Source: Deltaproteobacteria bacterium (GTDB taxonomy: Bacteria; SAR324; NAC60-12). From it: a stretch of 6,189 nt of DNA. The notes below the pieces were generated by a model. It did not search any database. It was not told the origin of the DNA and saw only the letters and a list, made by a program, of their open reading frames with translations. Each line of letters starts with the position of its first letter. Position 1 is the first letter of the stretch. Made by a program: the position numbers and the translations under genes. Of this stretch, positions 1-6,189 are shown piece by piece. The stretch covers positions 1 to 6,189 of the forward strand of contig DPLM01000154.1 of the NCBI GenBank assembly GCA_003541985.1. Reading direction: 5' to 3'.

Positions 1-1006
1 CTGCACCGTCAAGGAAAGGCAGGTCAAAGCCGAGGGCGATGAAGAACAAAATCACCCCGAACGCCTTCAGAGGTTCCACCTTGTCCTCGATCTCGTGGCG
101 GTAGGGTAGCGCTGCCAGTGTGGCTCCGGCGAAGAAGGCACCGATTCCAGAAGAGAAGCTAACAACCTCACAAAGTCCACCAACACCCATCCCGTAGCCG
201 AGGGCTCCAATAAAGAGCAATTCGGAAGAGCGAGCTAAGTACTTGAACATCGCATTGAGGACGTACTTGGTAAAGAAGTACAGAATGACAATTAGGATCG
301 CCATCTTTAAGAAAATCATGGCAACTTCAAGGCCCAAGGAACCCCCGCCTTCACGGCTTGGATCTAGACTCAGCAGAATTGCCAAGGCGACAACTGCTAC
401 AACATCCTGGAGCACCATCAGTCCTAACGCGATTTGGCCGTGTAGAGTTTCCATCTGGCCTGTTTTCTTCAACGTTCCAATTACGAGAATGGTCGAAGAG
501 AGAGTCAAACAGAGGCCAAAATAGATAAGAGTGGCGAACCAACCATCACCGAAGGTGTCCGCACCAATCCCAATGTAAGCGACACCCAGTCCCATACTGA
601 CGATTAGCAGGAGGGAGATCTGGCCAGCACCATTGATCAGTACCAATTGCCAACGCTTGATCATACCCTTGATATCAACCTCCATTCCGGCCATGAAGAG
701 CAGAAGGATGATCCCAATATCGATGAAGGCACTCATCAGCTCCTTAGAGATCAGTTCATCTCCAGCGCCAATGGACTTGGCATAGAATCCACCGATGGCT
801 CCTACACCAATGAAGGCGAGTAGGCTTGACTGCTTGACATAGCTCAGCAGAATGGCGAGTACAGTTGCTCCTAAGAGCATCATTCCCAGGGGTACTACCA
901 GGCTGCCTGGCCCGGAGCTTTCTCCACTGCCAGCAGCCCATGTAACTGCCGGTAAGGCAAGCATCACAAAGGCGACTAGGGTCCGCGTGAATCCTCTTTC
1001 CAGCAT
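1..1006 (-). CDS. Kef-type (CPA2) cation:proton antiporter, N-terminal part, cut by window edge
   Basis: This is an inner-membrane protein expected to exchange K+ or Na+ for protons. The reading frame stays open for 335 codons from the ATG at 1006 to the left edge, so the C-terminus is missing. Residues 1-25 look like a signal peptide: Arg/Lys-poor but basic start, hydrophobic stretch VAFVMLALPAV, then TWAAG. About ten hydrophobic segments follow, starting near 36, 61, 92, 119, 157, 191, 226, 263, 285 and 313. Family marks are LLLFMAGMEVD (101-111, the usual 'GLELD' site), LQDVVAVVAL (199-208, the Gln-Asp pair typical of Kef proteins) and GIGAFFAGATLA followed by FFIALGFDL. The start is supported by a GGAG at 1013-1016, six bases upstream. 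It is divergent from kdsD. Whether it has a TrkA-N/RCK regulatory domain like KefB/KefC cannot be seen, so ion and gating are unknown. The family call is firm; a gene symbol is not justified. Confidence 0.9.
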   Translation of the reverse strand, partial: MLERGFTRTLVAFVMLALPAVTWAAGSGESSGPGSLVVPLGMMLLGATVLAILLSYVKQSSLLAFIGVGAIGGFYAKSIGAGDELISKELMSAFIDIGIILLLFMAGMEVDIKGMIKRWQLVLINGAGQISLLLIVSMGLGVAYIGIGADTFGDGWFATLIYFGLCLTLSSTILVIGTLKKTGQMETLHGQIALGLMVLQDVVAVVALAILLSLDPSREGGGSLGLEVAMIFLKMAILIVILYFFTKYVLNAMFKYLARSSELLFIGALGYGMGVGGLCEVVSFSSGIGAFFAGATLAALPYRHEIEDKVEPLKAFGVILFFIALGFDLPFLDGA

Positions 1007-1042
1007 GCGAATCTCCAGCGAAAGGTTGATGGTTCAAAAAAT

Positions 1043-1070
1043 TTTATAACGGGCCCCACTATACTGATAA
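1043..1070 (-). promoter_or_regulatory. candidate sigma70-type promoter for the antiporter gene
   Basis: Read on the minus strand, TTATCA (1065-1070, 4 of 6 to TTGACA) and TATAAA (1043-1048) are separated by 16 bp. The -10 lies about 36 bp upstream of the antiporter start codon, leaving a short leader that contains the GGAG ribosome site. The motif match is moderate and the region is AT-rich, so this is a plausible rather than proven promoter. Confidence 0.35.
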
Positions 1071-1133
1071 GTTTCTGGTCCATTCAAGTTTTCTTACAGA
1101 TAAACTAATAATTTTTTCTGATAGTATTCTGGT
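1064..1133 (+). repeat. pair of imperfect 16-bp direct repeats in the divergent spacer
   Basis: The unit CTGATA-N3-TTCTGGT occurs at 1064-1079 and again at 1118-1133, identical at 13 of 16 positions and 54 bp apart. The left copy overlaps the candidate -35 of the antiporter promoter; the right copy ends one base before the kdsD ATG. They could be binding sites of a regulator serving both genes, but the spacer is AT-rich and two copies are not strong proof. The rest of the 1007-1134 spacer holds no gene. It contains a lone TATACT at 1060-1065 on the plus strand that could be a kdsD -10 element, without a convincing -35 at normal distance. Confidence 0.35.
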
Positions 1134-1134
1134 A

Positions 1135-2133
1135 ATGATAAAAAATAAGACAGAAACATCCCAAAATATCCTCAATTCAGCACGGGGTTTTTTAAGAATT
1201 GAGCGTGATGGACTGAGAGCTCTGGAGGCCCAGTTAGATGAGCATTTTGTTACAGCAGTGCAGTGGTTGTTATCTTGTCGAGGGAAGGTAGTTGTCACCG
1301 GTATGGGTAAAAGTGGACATATCGGAAGAAAGTTGTCGGCTACTTTATCAAGTACAGGCACACCTTCTCTGTTTTTACACCCTGGGGAGGGGGTTCATGG
1401 AGATTTGGGGGTAGTGGCTCATCAAGATGTGGTGATTTTGCTGAGCAACAGTGGTACAACCGAGGAGATGCTTCAGCTACTTCCCTCCTTGCGATCGATT
1501 GGTTGTCAAACAGTTTCAATCACTCGTGATCCGAGCTCACCACTGGCAACACAAGTAGCTTTGCACATCAGTTGTCAGGTGCCGAAAGAGGCTTGCCCCT
1601 TGTCTTTGGCCCCAACTACCAGCACAACGGCTCTGCTGGCTCTAGGAGATACCCTTGCACTGTGTGTGATGGAACGGAGGCGATTCACTCCAGAACAATT
1701 CGCACTCTATCATCCACGGGGTGCGTTGGGTCGTCGTCTGCTAACTCGGGTAGAAGACGTTATGCTTCCAAAGGACCGCTTACCTTTGGTGGCTCCAGGT
1801 CTGTCTTTACGTCAGGGAGTTGTTGAATTGGCTCACAAGCGCTTGGGGTTGCTGATCATTGTCGATGAAACCCAAAACTTGTTGGGAGTCTTCAGTAATG
1901 GAGACCTCTCGCGATTGCTGGAAGATCCAACACACGATCCAAATGTAGATTGGCCCCGGCCTATTTCTGGCTGGATGCGCGCAGATCCTCTGACAGTTGC
2001 CCATGACAGCATGGCTTTGGCTGCCAAAGAAATAATGCAGGAAAACTCAGTTTTGACACTAGTGGTCACAGACTCGAACAACCGTGTCTATGGGGCTGTA
2101 CAACTCTACGATATTCTCCGAGCTGGCATCTGA
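1135..2133 (+). CDS. kdsD: D-arabinose-5-phosphate isomerase (KdsD/KpsF family)
   Basis: It interconverts D-ribulose 5-phosphate and D-arabinose 5-phosphate in the cytosol, the first step toward Kdo for lipopolysaccharide or capsule. The 332 residues match the family length (E. coli KdsD has 328). Residues about 40-185 form a SIS sugar-isomerase domain with GMGKSGHIGRK (56-66), HPGEGVHGDLG (82-92), SNSGTTEE (104-111) and KEACPLSLAPTTSTT (151-165). The residues reported as catalytic in E. coli KdsD all fall at the same numbers: K59, H88, E111, E152 and H193. This agreement also supports the ATG at 1135, although its ribosome site is weak (CTGG just upstream) and the frame is open further upstream. 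Two CBS domains follow (about 206-262 and 276-332), ending in YDILRAGI. Oddities are YHPRGALGRR where SHPGGALGR is usual, and SNGDLSR where E. coli has TDGDLRR. kdsD, kpsF and gutQ paralogues cannot be told apart without genome context. No other Kdo or LPS gene is nearby. Confidence 0.92.
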   Translation: MIKNKTETSQNILNSARGFLRIERDGLRALEAQLDEHFVTAVQWLLSCRGKVVVTGMGKSGHIGRKLSATLSSTGTPSLFLHPGEGVHGDLGVVAHQDVVILLSNSGTTEEMLQLLPSLRSIGCQTVSITRDPSSPLATQVALHISCQVPKEACPLSLAPTTSTTALLALGDTLALCVMERRRFTPEQFALYHPRGALGRRLLTRVEDVMLPKDRLPLVAPGLSLRQGVVELAHKRLGLLIIVDETQNLLGVFSNGDLSRLLEDPTHDPNVDWPRPISGWMRADPLTVAHDSMALAAKEIMQENSVLTLVVTDSNNRVYGAVQLYDILRAGI

Positions 2134-2149
2134 TACCCCTGTTTTCGAT

Positions 2150-2179
2150 TAGACAGATCAGAGAGCTTACTGTTAAAAT
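2150..2179 (+). promoter_or_regulatory. candidate extended -10 promoter for the YbjT-like gene
   Basis: TAGACA (2150-2155, 5 of 6 to TTGACA) and TAAAAT (2174-2179, 5 of 6 to TATAAT) are 18 bp apart. A TG at 2171-2172, one base before the -10, gives an extended -10. It lies between the kdsD stop codon (2131-2133) and the next gene, so the two plus-strand genes need not be one operon. Transcription would begin near 2186, giving a leader of about 48 bases. Nothing else is evident in the 100-bp spacer; a weak CAGAT/ATCTG pair before a T6 run is too poor to call a terminator. Confidence 0.5.
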
Positions 2180-2220
2180 AGAATCTGAAATTTTTTCCTA
2201 GCCCACCAATCCGTTCTCAC

Positions 2221-2227
2221 AGAGGAG
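2221..2227 (+). promoter_or_regulatory. strong ribosome binding site for the YbjT-like gene
   Basis: AGAGGAG lies six bases before the ATG at 2234. It is the best Shine-Dalgarno match in the window and fixes the start of the downstream gene, whose Rossmann motif begins at residue 10 as expected. Confidence 0.75.
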
Positions 2228-2233
2228 CCTATC

Positions 2234-3688
2234 ATGTCCCAAGCTGTGGTAGCGATTGCCGGTGCCACCGGCTTTGTCGGAACCGCAATCCGCAATAGTT
2301 TGTTAGAACAGTTTACTGTTCGAGGATTGACACGATCTGCCTATAAACTCTCCAATACTGATCTGAATGATCCCGTGCAGTGGGTCCATTGCAACGCTTA
2401 TTCGGCCTCCTCCGTCGAGCAGGCATTGCAGGGCGTAGATTATCTGATATACCTAATTCACTCGATGGTGCCATCCTCTCGGTTGAACCAGGCTTCCTTT
2501 AAGGATTTAGATTTACTTCTGGCAGACAACTTTGCCCAAGGAGCCAAAGCTGCGGGACTGAAGCAGATACTGTACGTCGGGGGATTGATGCCGGACGATG
2601 AACGTGAAGAGGCATCAGAACACCTCTCCAGCCGTTATGAAGTTGGCCAGGTTTTGCAGGCTTCTAGTATACCAGTCACTACCTTGCGCTGTGGAGTAAT
2701 CGTTGGACCGGGGGGATCCTCTCTACGTATTCTAATCAACCTAGTGCGCAGGCTGCCTGTAATGGGATTGCCCACCTGGACCTGGTCTCAAACCCAACCG
2801 ATTGCGATTCAGGATGTGTTGAAAGCGGTCAAACTGTGTTTAGGGGAGCCAGAAAAGTACTCAGGATCCTTCGATATTGGTGGCCCTGATGTTATGACTT
2901 ACAAGGACATGATGCAAATAACTGCTCAGGAGATGGGAAAAAATCGTTGGATGTTTCCTTTTCCTTTCGTGACCTTAGGAATCTCTAAGCGTTGGGTTTC
3001 AACCATTAGCAATAGTTCACAGGCGCTTGTTGGTCCGCTGGTGGATAGTTTGCGTCATGACCTGCAAGCCAGGCCAAATCGATTACAGGATCAACTTGTC
3101 AACTCTGCAGTGACTTTCCGCGAATCATTAGCAGCTTCGATGGACGAGCGTGGTTTCCCCTTACAAAATCCACGTCAGGAATTAAGGCGTGAAGATCAGC
3201 AGACGATCCATGAGCAGCGTCGTGTCCGCTCTGTTCAGCGCTTGCGGTTGCCCTCAGGCAGAGATGCCCGCTGGGCATTGGAGGAATATTTGCGCTGGCT
3301 ACCTCAGTTTTTGAAACCGTTTCTGCGCTGCGACGTGTCGGATGATGGGAGGGTACTTTTCTGTTTGCGGTTTTTGTCTACTCCACTACTGGAGTTGCAA
3401 TTGCGCCAAGGTGGCGACGAGCATCGTAAGGTGCTTGACATCATCGGTGGATTGCTGGCTGATACTCGGGAAAGCCAGGAAGGACGTCTGGAGTTTCGAG
3501 AGGTCTTTGATGGAAAGTATGTGATTGCTGCAATTCATGACTTCTGCCCAAATCTTCCATGGTATATCTACAATACAACACAGGCGGTCGTACATCTGTT
3601 TGTGATGAACGCTTTCGGATGGCACTTGGCCAAGATATGTGAATCTTCAGCAGAGGCAGCCACCAACGTTGAGGCAACCGTAGAGTGA
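2234..3688 (+). CDS. YbjT-like NAD(P)-binding atypical short-chain dehydrogenase
   Basis: This 484-residue cytosolic protein has an N-terminal Rossmann fold and no recognised substrate. The dinucleotide-binding motif is GATGFVG (10-16). After it come VDYLIYLIHSM (68-78), QILYVGGL (111-118), PVTTLRCGVIVGPGG (147-161), QPIAIQDVLKAV (188-199) and FDIGGPDVMTYKDMM (213-227). This order and the length resemble E. coli YbjT (476 residues, function poorly defined). The catalytic YxxxK of classical SDRs is absent: the tyrosine at 135 sits in YEVGQ with no lysine four residues on, as in NmrA-like and other atypical SDRs that may bind nucleotide without classical catalysis. Residues about 318-484 form a separate C-terminal region, with basic and glutamine-rich entry, LEEYLRWLPQFLKPFLR (349-365), and a hydrophobic end LPWYIYNTTQAVVHLFVMNAFGWHLAK. 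It probably corresponds to the C-terminal region of YbjT, possibly with membrane contact, but I cannot name its fold with certainty. It has its own promoter and ribosome site and converges with hscA. Confidence 0.85.
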   Translation: MSQAVVAIAGATGFVGTAIRNSLLEQFTVRGLTRSAYKLSNTDLNDPVQWVHCNAYSASSVEQALQGVDYLIYLIHSMVPSSRLNQASFKDLDLLLADNFAQGAKAAGLKQILYVGGLMPDDEREEASEHLSSRYEVGQVLQASSIPVTTLRCGVIVGPGGSSLRILINLVRRLPVMGLPTWTWSQTQPIAIQDVLKAVKLCLGEPEKYSGSFDIGGPDVMTYKDMMQITAQEMGKNRWMFPFPFVTLGISKRWVSTISNSSQALVGPLVDSLRHDLQARPNRLQDQLVNSAVTFRESLAASMDERGFPLQNPRQELRREDQQTIHEQRRVRSVQRLRLPSGRDARWALEEYLRWLPQFLKPFLRCDVSDDGRVLFCLRFLSTPLLELQLRQGGDEHRKVLDIIGGLLADTRESQEGRLEFREVFDGKYVIAAIHDFCPNLPWYIYNTTQAVVHLFVMNAFGWHLAKICESSAEAATNVEATVE

Positions 3689-3707
3689 CGATCCGTCTTT
3701 TGCCTCA
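3670..3707. terminator. inverted repeat across the convergent stop codons, possible shared terminator
   Basis: TGAGGCAA (3670-3677) and TTGCCTCA (3700-3707) form a perfect 8-bp inverted repeat with a 22-base loop. Nested inside is GACG-ATC-CGTC (3687-3697), followed on the plus strand by TTTT (3698-3701). The repeat spans both stop codons, 3686-3688 for the dehydrogenase-like gene and 3705-3707 for hscA. It could act for both strands, but the large loop, short inner stem and lack of a long U tract make it a weak intrinsic terminator. Confidence 0.3.
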
Positions 3708-5537
3708 GACAGAAGTCGTTTCTTGTTCCTGCAACGCTGACAGAACGGCTTGTCCCATCACGGTATCTGCTAGGGATCTAGTCAAATCTCCAAGCCGATC
3801 CATTTCTGACTTAAGTACCTGAGGGTCTTGTCCTTCCATCCGCTGACGAACAATTTCCATCTGCTGGCGAATTGCGGTGCAGTCCTGCTGAGCCAGTGCT
3901 GTTTCAGCAATAGTCCAGTGCATCTCAATACCATGTAGAACACGCTCTGCAGTCTGGCGGAACTCAATCAGTTGACGGGCAGCAAAGTCCTCAATCGCAT
4001 GGTCGTAAGACGCTTCCAGCAAATCATCGATCTCTTGCTGGGTGAGTCCATGGAAAGGAATGACTTCAATAGAGGCATCGGTCTGGCTACGTTTTTCTAG
4101 AGCAGATACAGTTAAAATGCCGTTAGCGTCTACCAGGAAAGTTACTTCAACCAAAGGTAGACCTGCTTTCATCGCAGGAATTCCCCTCAATTTGAAGCGC
4201 CCTAAGCAACGACAATCCCGAACTAGCTCTCGCTCACCCTGGTAAATATTGATCTCAATAGCAGTCTGGTTGTCAACGTGGGTCGTGTAGAGTTCCTTAG
4301 CTTCTGTTGGCACGGTCGTGTTGGCCGTGATCAATTTGCTGAAGGTCCCTCCAACCGTTTCGATACCCAACGCTAGGGGGATTACATCTAGCAGCAGGAA
4401 GTCTCTTCTTCCGCCTGCGAGTAAGTGCCCCTGGATCCCTGCTCCCAGCGCAACCACCTTGTAGGGGTCAATTGCCACTTGTGGAGCTCGGCCAAAAAAC
4501 TGTTTCACTTGTAAACGTAATTCTGGAACCACCGTGGAGCCACCAACCAAAACCACCTCATCTAGATCTTCAGCCTTCCAATCTGCTTGATCCAAAGCTT
4601 GCTGACAGCGCTTTAGTGTTCGTTGGATCACTGGTGCTAATAGTGGTTGAAGTTCGGTTATTGTGAATGAACCCTGATGAGACCAGGGTTGATCTTGCAT
4701 TGAAATAGTATACTCTATTTCATTACTCTGGCTCAGGCCGATTTTGATTGTCTCTGCAGTTTGACGTAAAACCTGACGAGCCAGGGGAGAATGAAGCTCT
4801 GTGTTTTCAAATTCCTGTTGAATCCGAAGCGTAAGTTCACCAACGATAGCTTGGTCGAAATCATCTCCTCCCAGACGAGTATCGCCATTAGTCGCAACCA
4901 CTTTGAAGATTTTTCCGGTCAACTCGAGCAGTGAGATATCAAAGGTACCTCCGCCCAGATCATAGACAGCAATTTTCCCATCCTTGCGCTCATCCAACCC
5001 GTAGGCAATCGCTGCAGCAGTGGGTTCATTGATAATCCGCACTGCTTCCAGTCCAGCAAGGCGGGCTGCATCCCTGGTGGCTTGTCGTTGAACATCGTCG
5101 AAGTAGGCTGGAACCGTGATCACCGCTTTCTGTAAATTCTCGCCAAGGATTGCTTCTGCTCGATACTTGACTGCCTTGAGAATCTCAGCAGAAATTTCTT
5201 GTGGTGTAAAAGTCTGTCCGTCTAGGCAGACCAGAGCTTGCCCACGCTCACCGGCTAATAGTTCGTAGGGGAGTTGTGCCTGTTCTTGGGCAGAAATTTC
5301 CTTAAGACTACGCCCCATCAAGCGTTTTATCGAGTGCAGTGTTTGCGTGGGATTTTGTAGACTCCTGATCAGCGCCTCTTGGCCCACAAGCCATTTCCCC
5401 TCACGCATCGTTAGTACAGAGGGAATGATCGGGGTCTGTCCGGTTTCAGCAATGACCTCCGGGCCTATCTGATCGAAGACGGTTGCGGCAAGACTGTTGG
5501 TCGTGCCGAGGTCTATGCCGATGATACGTTCTGTCAT
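3705..5537 (-). CDS. hscA: Hsp70-type Fe-S assembly chaperone HscA
   Basis: This is a cytosolic ATP-dependent chaperone that acts on the Fe-S scaffold IscU with HscB. The 610 residues are close to E. coli HscA (616) and shorter than DnaK (638). The ATPase domain (about 1-380) shows DLGTTNS (9-15), NEPTAAAIAYG (170-180), DLGGGTFD (193-200), GGDDFD (223-228) and VGGST (331-335). The interdomain linker region is DVIPLALGIETVGG (384-397). The substrate domain contains GERELVRDCR and LGRFKLRGIP (434-454), which match HscA better than DnaK, and the helical lid runs from about 500. It lacks the acidic EEV-type tail of DnaK. The ATG overlaps the hscB stop as ATGA, implying translational coupling; its own ribosome site is weak (A-rich AGAAAAAGA). 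No ferredoxin gene follows, as it would in the enteric isc operon. A second DnaK is the alternative, made unlikely by the paired HscB. Confidence 0.93.
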   Translation of the reverse strand: MTERIIGIDLGTTNSLAATVFDQIGPEVIAETGQTPIIPSVLTMREGKWLVGQEALIRSLQNPTQTLHSIKRLMGRSLKEISAQEQAQLPYELLAGERGQALVCLDGQTFTPQEISAEILKAVKYRAEAILGENLQKAVITVPAYFDDVQRQATRDAARLAGLEAVRIINEPTAAAIAYGLDERKDGKIAVYDLGGGTFDISLLELTGKIFKVVATNGDTRLGGDDFDQAIVGELTLRIQQEFENTELHSPLARQVLRQTAETIKIGLSQSNEIEYTISMQDQPWSHQGSFTITELQPLLAPVIQRTLKRCQQALDQADWKAEDLDEVVLVGGSTVVPELRLQVKQFFGRAPQVAIDPYKVVALGAGIQGHLLAGGRRDFLLLDVIPLALGIETVGGTFSKLITANTTVPTEAKELYTTHVDNQTAIEINIYQGERELVRDCRCLGRFKLRGIPAMKAGLPLVEVTFLVDANGILTVSALEKRSQTDASIEVIPFHGLTQQEIDDLLEASYDHAIEDFAARQLIEFRQTAERVLHGIEMHWTIAETALAQQDCTAIRQQMEIVRQRMEGQDPQVLKSEMDRLGDLTRSLADTVMGQAVLSALQEQETTSV

Positions 5538-6154
5538 GGATCTTTTTCTGAGGATATGGGTGAACAGCTTTCCAGCAATCGTAGTAGATAACGCTCAGCA
5601 TTCAGCTGTTGCTGGATTTGTTTGCAGAACGAGGTGTCGGGTGTATTTTCTTTCAGTTCTATCAGTTGCTGTTGATAGTTGTGTCGCAGGTCATTCAGGC
5701 GTTGTAGAAAATCTGCATGCTTCGCTGCCAGTGCTTGTTGATCCTTAGCTTCCAGCAATTCCTCCAGTTCTTCTTGCAACGCAAACATCTCCTGCAAAAA
5801 TCCAGTCGGCAGATCGCGCTCATGGGTGGGGGTCTGTGATTGCCATATCCCTGTGAGGTACCGGGCTCGTGCTGTGGGGTCCTGTAAAGTTTGCCATGCC
5901 TGATTGAGCCGAGCAGACAAGCTCTCACTGAGTCGGCGCTTGGCAACTGGGGCTGTCGCAAAGAAATCAGGGTGCAGTTCGGTAGCAAGCTCGTGGTAGC
6001 TCTGTTCTAGGATTTTTAAGTCCAAATCATAGCGTAGTGGCAGACCAAAAACTGAAAAATAGTCAGCCTTTAAACCGTTGGACTGCAGATGCTGACAGAC
6101 ACTACACCAGAGAGCGCTCCGCAAAGGTGTTTGGCAGTGGGAACAAAAAGGCAT
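5534..6154 (-). CDS. hscB: J-domain Fe-S co-chaperone HscB with N-terminal four-cysteine zinc knuckle
   Basis: HscB brings IscU to HscA and stimulates its ATPase. The 206-residue protein has three parts. Residues 1-25 hold CSHC (4-7) and CSVC (17-20), a likely zinc site. Residues 31 to about 105 form a J domain starting DYFSVFGLPLRYDLD, with HPD at 61-63 and LNQAWQTLQDPTARARYL. Residues about 112-196 form the C-terminal helical bundle; GFLQEMFALQEELEELLEAKD (118-138) lines up with the IscU-binding helix of E. coli HscB, but with Gln and Phe at positions that are Met93 and Leu96 in E. coli. E. coli HscB (171 residues) lacks the cysteine knuckle; mitochondrial HSC20 has it. The stop overlaps the hscA start by four bases. 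The ATG has no clear Shine-Dalgarno sequence and the frame is open to the window edge, so a start further upstream is possible, though the first cysteine lies only three residues in, which fits this ATG. Confidence 0.92.
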   Translation of the reverse strand: MPFCSHCQTPLRSALWCSVCQHLQSNGLKADYFSVFGLPLRYDLDLKILEQSYHELATELHPDFFATAPVAKRRLSESLSARLNQAWQTLQDPTARARYLTGIWQSQTPTHERDLPTGFLQEMFALQEELEELLEAKDQQALAAKHADFLQRLNDLRHNYQQQLIELKENTPDTSFCKQIQQQLNAERYLLRLLESCSPISSEKDP

Positions 6155-6189
6155 TGAGAAAATCAGCGAAGAAATCGGGTGCGGTGAGG

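Noticed and set aside
243..524. A 93-codon plus-strand open frame near the left edge.
   Set aside because: It lies opposite the clear antiporter coding frame, and its translation shows no domain-like composition or ribosome site.
756..1037. A 93-codon minus-strand frame overlapping the antiporter N-terminus, with several cysteines.
   Set aside because: It is another frame of the same DNA that encodes the antiporter signal peptide and first helices, which match a known family; this frame does not.
1051..1056. GGGCCC palindrome in the divergent spacer.
   Set aside because: A single six-base palindrome is expected by chance and does not line up with the other regulatory candidates.
1059..1361. 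A 100-codon minus-strand frame opposite the start of kdsD.
   Set aside because: It is antisense to the conserved SIS domain and has no recognisable motif; the open frame is a by-product of the kdsD codons.
1384..1417. G-rich tracts (runs of four and five G) on the plus strand that could suggest a G-quadruplex.
   Set aside because: They encode the conserved glycine-rich PGEGVHGDLGVV active-site segment of KdsD, and only three long runs are present, so coding constraint explains them.
2154..2196. CAGAT/ATCTG inverted pair followed by TTTTTT after kdsD, resembling a terminator.
   Set aside because: The stem is only five AT-rich pairs with a loop of 24 bases, and it overlaps a better-supported promoter for the next gene.

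Overview
The window comes from a Gram-negative bacterium with ordinary housekeeping content. A Kdo-pathway arabinose-5-phosphate isomerase points to a lipopolysaccharide outer membrane or a Kdo-containing capsule. An HscB/HscA pair points to ISC-type iron-sulfur cluster assembly. The HscB carries an N-terminal four-cysteine knuckle, which argues against a typical enteric gammaproteobacterium; a deltaproteobacterial-type or related lineage would fit, but that placement is inference. I see no tRNA, rRNA, CRISPR array, insertion sequence, integrase or phage gene, and base composition looks even by eye.

Layout. The left edge (1-1006, minus) holds the N-terminal 335 residues of a CPA2/Kef-type cation:proton antiporter whose C-terminus lies outside the window. 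A 128-bp divergent spacer (1007-1134) separates it from kdsD/kpsF (1135-2133, plus). The spacer holds a candidate minus-strand promoter and a pair of imperfect direct repeats. A 100-bp spacer with a good extended -10 promoter leads to a YbjT-like atypical short-chain dehydrogenase (2234-3688, plus). That gene converges with hscA (3705-5537, minus), leaving 16 bp between stop codons inside an inverted repeat. hscB (5534-6154, minus) lies just upstream of hscA and overlaps it by an ATGA junction; its promoter and any earlier isc genes would lie past the right edge.

How the genes work together. Only hscB-hscA is a clear functional unit: the J-protein HscB delivers the scaffold IscU to the Hsp70 HscA and stimulates ATP-driven cluster release. 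The other three genes look like independently transcribed neighbours: ion homeostasis at the inner membrane, Kdo precursor synthesis in the cytosol, and a nucleotide-binding oxidoreductase-like protein of unknown substrate.

I found no convincing new multi-gene system. The most notable observation is that the bacterial HscB closely resembles mitochondrial HSC20 in architecture, including the spacing between its zinc-knuckle cysteines and its J domain.
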